From positions 124,001-188,000 of the forward strand of contig CAYMPV010000003.1 in the NCBI GenBank assembly GCA_964392305.1: a DNA stretch of 64,000 nucleotides, given 5' to 3'. The position numbers and the translations under genes were made by a program. The notes beneath the pieces are model-generated. The model was not told the origin of the DNA. It did not search any database and saw only the letters and a program-made list of their open reading frames with translations. Below, one piece after another: positions 58,299 to 64,000 of the stretch. Source of the DNA: JACKIC01 sp964392305. GTDB lineage: Bacteria > Planctomycetota > UBA1135 > UBA2386. Numbering within the stretch: the stretch's first letter is position 1; every line of letters begins with the position of its first letter.

Positions 58299-60596
58299 TC
58301 ACGGTTTGCTCACGGTGAACGACAGCTCGGCAACAGCCTGCCCCTCACCGAGCAACGACTTGGGCACCCGCCACGCGGCGGTCACCTGCGCCCCCGCCGG
58401 CAACGGCGCCAGCGGCACGAACGCGACGCAACCCGGCGCCGTGTCGTCGGCCGTGGCATCGTCCTGGTAGACGACCAACACGCCATCGACGCGGGTGCTG
58501 TCGGCGTAGACGCGACACCCGACCTGCGCCAGGTCGGACACACTGACGGCGCGGCCGAAGTGCAGGGTCAACGGCATGCCGACCGCGGCTTCGGCAACGA
58601 CCCCCTTGGCCAACAGCGCCGCCTGCGCCCGCGGTCCGAGGTCGGCGAAGCGGGCCATCGCCGGCACGTCGCGCTGATCGCCGCGCGGCCAGGCCCACGG
58701 CACGCCACGCAGCGTCGGCGGGGCCGGCTCGGTGAGATCGAGCACGTTGCCGTTCTGGTTGCGATTGGCGCCGAACAGGCCGCGGCCCGGATGCAGCATC
58801 ACGTCGCGCGAACTCGGCCGCGACAACCATGCGCGCACGACCTCGGTGGGCGTGCCGCGCCCCCACAGCACCGTCTTGCCGACCGCCGCCGGCACCTCGG
58901 GCAGGGGAATCTGCTCCTTGGGTTTCTTCTTCTGCAGCTGTTCGGCCTTGAGAAGCTTGTCGCCGTAGTCGAGCGCCGCCTGCGTATCGGGGTCCTCGGC
59001 GAAGTAGAACCCGACCGGCCCGCGCAGCCCCGCGGCGCGCACCTCGTTGACGGCATCGACGAGTTCGAGCGCAGCGACGCGCGCCTTGTGGTCCTTGGCC
59101 TTCTCGTCACCGAGCGGATCGGTTGCCATCGCCGCGCGCAGTTCGCTCTTGCGCGCCCAGAACTCGCGCCAGTCCTGGTCGATCGTCGTCAACGACACCC
59201 CGGTGCGGCTCAGGAACTCGGCTTCGACCTGCGGCGGCGTGTGGATCTCCTCGCTCTGGCTCTGGTCGAGCTGGCGCAGCAGTTCGGGCCGCAGCTGCCA
59301 CAGGTAGTCGCAGATCGCCCAGGCCTTGACGCGCTGCTCGGTCGAGAACCGCGCGGCGCTGATCAACACCAGCTCGCTGGTGCGCGAATCGCTCTTCGCC
59401 CACGCCGACTGCTCGGCGATCTGCTGCCACACCGCCATGTCGGGCACCAGCAGCTTCTGCGTGAACGAAGCGACCGTCTTGGCCTCCTGTTGTTCGAGCA
59501 GGAACGTCAGCGTGCGGCCGAAGAAGAACCCGCACATCGCGTGGCCGATGCCTTCCCACAGGCCGTCGGTCAAGATGCCGAACGCGTCCTGGGCGACGCC
59601 GCGCACCGCCTGGTCGAGCGCTTCGGCGTCGCCGCCGTTGGTCTTGACGAAGCGCACGTCGCGGTCGCCGCTCTTCACGAACGCCATGTCGACGTATTGC
59701 TTGAGGAACGCCAGCCGCCCCGCGTCGAACTGGTCGGCGCAGAGGTCGAGCACCTTGGTGTAGTCGGCGTCGTTGGCGACGAACACCAGATCGCGCACGC
59801 GCACCGGCTGGAACGTGTCGCCTTCGGCGGTGCCGAGCAGGGTGTGGCACAGCAGGAACGACCGTTCCGCGAACAGCGCCACCAGCCGCAACTGCGCCTC
59901 GGGCAGCGTGCCCCAGACCGCGAAGTGCTCGCTGCGCACCCCCATGTGCGGCAGCCCGGCCTTGGCCAACAGCGTTTCTTCACCCTTGATCGGCTCGACC
60001 GTGAACTCCTTGCGCAGCAGCCACTGGACCGCGCCGCGGATCGCCCAGGCGCGGCGCAGCATGGTCAGTTCGTCGTCGGTGCCGACGAAACCGCCGAACC
60101 GCTGCGTCGCCAGCGCCTCGGCGGCCTTCTTGTCCCCCGGCGCCAGTTCGAGCACCCGCCGCCAGTGCACCATCGACCGCGCCGCCTCCCCGGCCTGCTG
60201 CCAGCCCTCGGCCAGGGCGCGGTGCTCGGCTAGCTGCTGCTTGCGCAGCGCCACGAGCTTGGGCTCGAGCTTCTTGAGCACCTTCTTGTCGCCGGTCAGG
60301 TCCTTCTCGAGCACGAGTTTGGCGGCGTCGGCGCGCCACAGGTTGCCGACCTTGGTGAAGCCGCACTTGTCGCGCGCGATCGCGTCGTCTTCGTCGTAGT
60401 CGAGCAGCAGTTCGCGGCGCAGCGCGTAGGCGCGACCGTGCTGCTTCTGGCCCTGGAATGCGTCCGCCAGCTCGTGCAGCGCGGCGACCATGTGCTTGCG
60501 CAGCGCCGCTTCGCGCGCGGCCAGCTCGGCGGCGTCCTGGGCGACCGATGTCGCGGCGAGCAAGACGGTGAACAGCAGGGTCGACAGCACGCGCAT
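58299..60596 (-). CDS. large secreted protein of unknown function
   Basis: A 765-residue exported protein; signal peptide residues 1-19 (SVAQ cleavage). The first 160 residues are Ala/Leu/Lys helical with TPR-like periodicity. The middle has a region containing EGIGHAMCGFFFG, which may be a metallo-protease-like H-x-x-x-x helix but without a complete HExxH motif. The C-terminal half includes a segment (about 500-610) that might be a CAP-like domain. I do not recognise a family. Genes of this kind are widespread in planctomycete genomes. The gene is transcribed towards the NRPS gene on the same strand, 97 bp away. Confidence 0.6.
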   Translation of the reverse strand: MRVLSTLLFTVLLAATSVAQDAAELAAREAALRKHMVAALHELADAFQGQKQHGRAYALRRELLLDYDEDDAIARDKCGFTKVGNLWRADAAKLVLEKDLTGDKKVLKKLEPKLVALRKQQLAEHRALAEGWQQAGEAARSMVHWRRVLELAPGDKKAAEALATQRFGGFVGTDDELTMLRRAWAIRGAVQWLLRKEFTVEPIKGEETLLAKAGLPHMGVRSEHFAVWGTLPEAQLRLVALFAERSFLLCHTLLGTAEGDTFQPVRVRDLVFVANDADYTKVLDLCADQFDAGRLAFLKQYVDMAFVKSGDRDVRFVKTNGGDAEALDQAVRGVAQDAFGILTDGLWEGIGHAMCGFFFGRTLTFLLEQQEAKTVASFTQKLLVPDMAVWQQIAEQSAWAKSDSRTSELVLISAARFSTEQRVKAWAICDYLWQLRPELLRQLDQSQSEEIHTPPQVEAEFLSRTGVSLTTIDQDWREFWARKSELRAAMATDPLGDEKAKDHKARVAALELVDAVNEVRAAGLRGPVGFYFAEDPDTQAALDYGDKLLKAEQLQKKKPKEQIPLPEVPAAVGKTVLWGRGTPTEVVRAWLSRPSSRDVMLHPGRGLFGANRNQNGNVLDLTEPAPPTLRGVPWAWPRGDQRDVPAMARFADLGPRAQAALLAKGVVAEAAVGMPLTLHFGRAVSVSDLAQVGCRVYADSTRVDGVLVVYQDDATADDTAPGCVAFVPLAPLPAGAQVTAAWRVPKSLLGEGQAVAELSFTVSKP

Positions 60597-60785
60597 CCAG
60601 CGAGCGTAACCCGCATCGGCGCCAGGCGGGACAACGCGCTGCGTCTGGCTCGGTGCTCCCAGTTCGGTGCTCCCAGACCCGGCGGTTCAGACCCGGCGGT
60701 TCAGACCCGGCGGTTCAGGCCCGGCGGTTCAGGCCCGGTGCTCGAGGCCCGGTGCTGCCCGAAGGAGGCACCGATACCGGTTGAG
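60597..60785. other. intergenic stretch with repeats before tRNA-Arg
   Basis: The region between the start of the secreted-protein gene and the 3' end of tRNA-Arg. It holds tandem 14-bp repeats (60677-60732 and degenerate copies to about 60760) and no supported gene. Confidence 0.5.
60677..60760. repeat. tandem 14-bp repeats
   Basis: Four copies of (A/G)CCCGGCGGTTCAG lie head to tail at 60677-60732, the fourth beginning with G. Two degenerate copies (GCCCGGTGCTCGAG, GCCCGGTGCTGCCC) continue to about 60760. No spacers, so this is a minisatellite and not a CRISPR array. Confidence 0.8.
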
Positions 60786-60862
60786 TGGCACGCCCGTCTG
60801 GAGTTGAACCAGAAACCTCCTGATCCGTAGTCAGGTGCTCTATCCAATTGAGCTACGGGCGC
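60786..60862 (-). tRNA. tRNA-Arg (ACG)
   Basis: On the minus strand the acceptor GCGCCCG pairs with CGGGCGT, the D arm is GCTC/GAGC, the anticodon stem CCTGA/TCAGG encloses CTACGGA (anticodon ACG, read as ICG), and the T arm TCTGG/CCAGA encloses TTCAACT. The discriminator base is G and CCA is encoded at 60786-60788. Confidence 0.95.
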
Positions 60863-61095
60863 TCACAGCTCCGCCGCGGGGGTCGTTTCGCGCGAGCGCG
60901 AAGCAACTTTCGGGGCGTTGAGGGGCGGAGACGCTAGCGTTCGCCACGGCCTCGCGCAAGCGCTTTCCCCGCTCGTTCCATCGCGTGATCGAGCCCGCTC
61001 GCGACCCGCGGCAGACGCCCCTGGACCACCCCGCCGGCGCTCACTAACCTGTTCGCCCTCAATCCTCCGGGACTCCCACCCGCCCCCTGCGAACC

Positions 61096-62676
<1,581 letters not shown>

Positions 62677-62865
62677 GTGCCGGCGGGGCCCAACGGCCGC
62701 TGCCATCGGCCGGTAGGGCTCGGGCCTTCTGCCCTCCCCTGCCTGCCGACGGGACGTTTTCGGGGCACGCGGGATTTGCCCCCGGCCCCGATTGCGACGA
62801 TACTCCCCGGGCCTGACGCCGCCATGTTCGGTGCGCGTCAAAGACCCCAAGCACAGGAGTCGGAC

Positions 62866-63444
62866 ATGCGAATCAAGAACGGCGCGCTGCTCGCGGCCCT
62901 TGCCTTCGCCTTGCCCGCGGTCGCTCAGACCGAAGGCCAGGAAGCGAAGGACAAGAACGTCGAGAAGCTCTGGAAGATCGAAGCCAGCGGTATCTCTGGT
63001 TGAGGCGCTGCCTCACAGGCAGCGAGGGTCCGTGCGATCCTCGAAAAAGAGAAGTACATCAAGAACCTGCAGTTCGACACCACCGGTGTCGGCTACTTCG
63101 AGGTGGGCAAGAAGGTGCCCGAGCTCGCAGACCTCAACCTGGCCCTCAGCAAGGGACGCGCAGGCAAGGTCACGATCCGGTCGCTGACCGAGGTCGAGCT
63201 GCCCAAGGCAGCCGCGTGCTACGAAGTCTCCGTCTCCGGCCTTGGTTGAATGGGCACCGCGATCGAGACGCGTGACGTCTTGAGCAAGCTCGACGGTGTC
63301 ATCCGCGTGCACCCCAACGGCCTCAACGGCAAGGCGCTGGTGTACGTGAAGGAGAAGAAGGCCATCAACGAAGACATTCTCAAGGAGGCCTTCAAGGGCT
63401 CCACCAAGCTCGGCTTCCGCAAGATGGTGACGGCTCAGCTCTGA
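62866..63444 (+). CDS. probable exported selenoprotein with two HMA-like domains and two Sec residues
   Basis: Reading through TGA at 63001 and 63247 gives one 192-residue protein ending at TGA 63442. AGGAG at 62855-62859 precedes the ATG. Signal peptide 1-20 (PAVAQ). Two related domains follow, each beginning with a small-residue loop carrying the TGA: SGISG-U46-GAAS and SGLG-U128-MGTA. They continue with R-x2-L helices, and domain 2 has VLSKLDGVIRVHP then GKALVYV, the HMA (heavy-metal-associated) beta-alpha-beta-beta-alpha-beta pattern. U sits where the first Cys of the usual CxxC would be; the second Cys is absent. The conserved frame after each TGA, the repeat symmetry and the SECIS-like hairpins argue for selenocysteine, not for stops. 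A metal- or mercury-binding role is inferred. Confidence 0.75.
63001..63003 (+). other. in-frame TGA, probable selenocysteine codon 46
   Basis: The TGA is in phase with ATG 62866 (codon 46) and with the coding sequence that continues for 81 sense codons to the next in-frame TGA. It precedes GAAS in the first HMA-like domain, equivalent to codon 128 in the second domain. Confidence 0.7.
63023..63043 (+). promoter_or_regulatory. SECIS-like stem-loop after TGA 63001
   Basis: CGAGGGTC (63023-63030) pairs with GATCCTCG (63036-63043), eight pairs with one G-U. The loop is CGUGC (63031-63035), starting 28 nt after the TGA. G is in the second loop position, as bacterial SECIS elements require. A second stem with a 3-nt loop lies immediately after the TGA (63006-63024) and would compete with it. 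Confidence 0.65.
63247..63249 (+). other. in-frame TGA, probable selenocysteine codon 128
   Basis: In phase with ATG 62866 (codon 128), followed by ATGGGC. The ATG at 63250 could be taken for a new start, but it lacks a Shine-Dalgarno and would begin inside the HMA-like metal loop. Confidence 0.7.
63263..63283 (+). promoter_or_regulatory. SECIS-like stem-loop after TGA 63247
   Basis: TCGAGACG (63263-63270) pairs with CGTCTTGA (63276-63283), eight pairs with one G-U. Loop CGUGA (63271-63275), starting 22 nt after the TGA. Stem length and loop closely match the element after the first TGA. Confidence 0.65.
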
Positions 63445-63460
63445 AGCTGATGACCTGATC

Positions 63461-63498
63461 AGAAGGGCCGGCGCACCACGAGGTGAGCCGGCCCTTCT
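63461..63498 (+). terminator. strong hairpin after the selenoprotein gene
   Basis: A perfect 12-bp stem (AGAAGGGCCGGC at 63461-63472 with its complement at 63487-63498) and a 14-nt loop, 16 nt after the final stop. No clear T-run follows (GCATTGCC), so it is terminator-like by position and strength. Confidence 0.65.
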
Positions 63499-63630
63499 GC
63501 ATTGCCGGACCTTCGTGAGGCAGTTGGTGCCGGCGAAGGCGCGAACTGCTTCCGGCCGACCGGACCCTTGACGAGGGCAGCCGCATCGCTAAGGTTCTCG
63601 GCCCGAACCGGTCGAAAGGCCGTTCCGCGA

Positions 63631-63706
63631 TCCTCGATAGCTCAGTCGGTAGAGCAGGTGACTGTTAATCACCGGGTCGTAGGTTCAAGTCCTACTCGAG
63701 GAGCCA
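63631..63706 (+). tRNA. tRNA-Asn (GTT)
   Basis: Acceptor TCCTCGA pairs with TCGAGGA, D arm GCTC/GAGC, anticodon stem GGTGA/TCACC around CTGTTAA (anticodon GTT), T arm GTAGG/CCTAC around TTCAAGT, discriminator G and encoded CCA at 63704-63706. Confidence 0.97.
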
Positions 63707-64000
63707 TTTCCGCTGGTAGCAGCGGACGCATCCGCCTCGCGGTGAACAGCCGTGGGGCGGCTTCGTTTGCGGGGTGCGGTGGCGGATGTGGCCAGGTGTG
63801 CGCGGGTTCGGGGTGAGTGCGGCGATGGGCGTTGCGAGTTCGCGAGAGCGGGCTGCAGTGGGTTCCCCAGGCCGGAACGGTCCTGTTGGGATCGGGTCCG
63901 GTCAGGGTGCTCTCTGCGAACGGTCGAGAGAGCGGGTTCTCTGTTTAACAGTCGGGCCTGGAGCCGGCCGCGCCGTCGTCGAGCCAGGCGGGCCAGTACG
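63707..64000. other. 294-bp terminal stretch without a supported gene
   Basis: Downstream of tRNA-Asn to the window end. It has one short stem, GCTCTCT at 63909-63915 with AGAGAGC at 63927-63933, and no gene or RNA I can support. Confidence 0.4.

Noticed and set aside
60677..60760. Tandem 14-bp repeats considered as a CRISPR array
   Set aside because: Repeats are directly adjacent with no spacers, and no cas genes are in the window.
63001..63249. The HMA-like region considered as a decayed pseudogene or as three separate small genes
   Set aside because: Coding sequence on both sides of each TGA stays in one frame with no other lesion, TGA is the only interruption, the two sites are symmetrical between domains, and each has a matching hairpin. 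A pseudogene would be expected to carry frameshifts or mixed stops.
63502..63816. Open frame overlapping tRNA-Asn
   Set aside because: It reads through the tRNA and has no domain, signal peptide or ribosome site.

Overview
The window is about 64 kb of GC-rich bacterial DNA that looks like Planctomycetota. It carries many large secreted proteins of unknown function, a planctomycete-style Ser/Thr kinase, zinc-ribbon membrane proteins, and four secreted proteins that appear to share a C-terminal beta-rich module ending in a QA/SNGL-type motif. The taxonomic call is inferred from protein style, because there is no rRNA here.

Layout. 1-8.1 kb: secreted trypsin-like protease, YkgJ-type cysteine cluster protein, kinase, AAA+ ATPase, CorC-type CBS membrane protein, and a YqiJ/YqiK (NfeD-like plus flotillin) pair. 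8.2-11.6 kb: uvrC, a small basic protein and a Tat-exported epimerase. Three copies of a dispersed hairpin element lie at about 1.5, 8.2 and 10.4 kb. 11.6-25.5 kb: an exopolysaccharide locus (MBOAT/SGNH O-acetylation pair, second SGNH hydrolase, GNAT-like protein, AsnB-type amidotransferase, GT2, Alg14/Alg13-like pair, GT4) flanked by two paralogous parallel beta-helix proteins. 25.8-31.1 kb: a TolC-MacA-MacB efflux operon. 31.3-41.1 kb: ilvE, a DsbD-alpha-like redox protein with an in-frame TGA, kelch and BNR secreted proteins, a RAYT transposase and uvrB. 41.3-53.5 kb: two zinc-ribbon membrane proteins, hslU without an adjacent hslV, an ECF sigma/anti-sigma operon, and secreted proteins. 53.6-60.6 kb: a one-module NRPS (formyltransferase, adenylation domain split by a luciferase-like monooxygenase, carrier protein) and a large secreted protein. 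60.8-64 kb: tRNA-Arg, ATP-type PEP carboxykinase, a small exported HMA-like protein with two in-frame TGA codons, a terminator-like hairpin and tRNA-Asn.

The most notable signal is probable selenocysteine. Two genes contain three in-frame TGA codons inside otherwise continuous coding sequence. Each TGA is followed, 22-28 nt downstream, by an 8-9 bp stem with a 5-nt loop beginning CG (CGUGC, CGUGA, CGGGU), as expected for bacterial SECIS elements. One protein is a tandem HMA-like domain exported protein with Sec at matching places in both repeats. The other fuses a DsbD-alpha-like redox domain to a region with a U-x-C motif. Conventional gene callers would truncate or split both. No Sec machinery (SelA, SelB, SelD, tRNA-Sec) was seen in this window.
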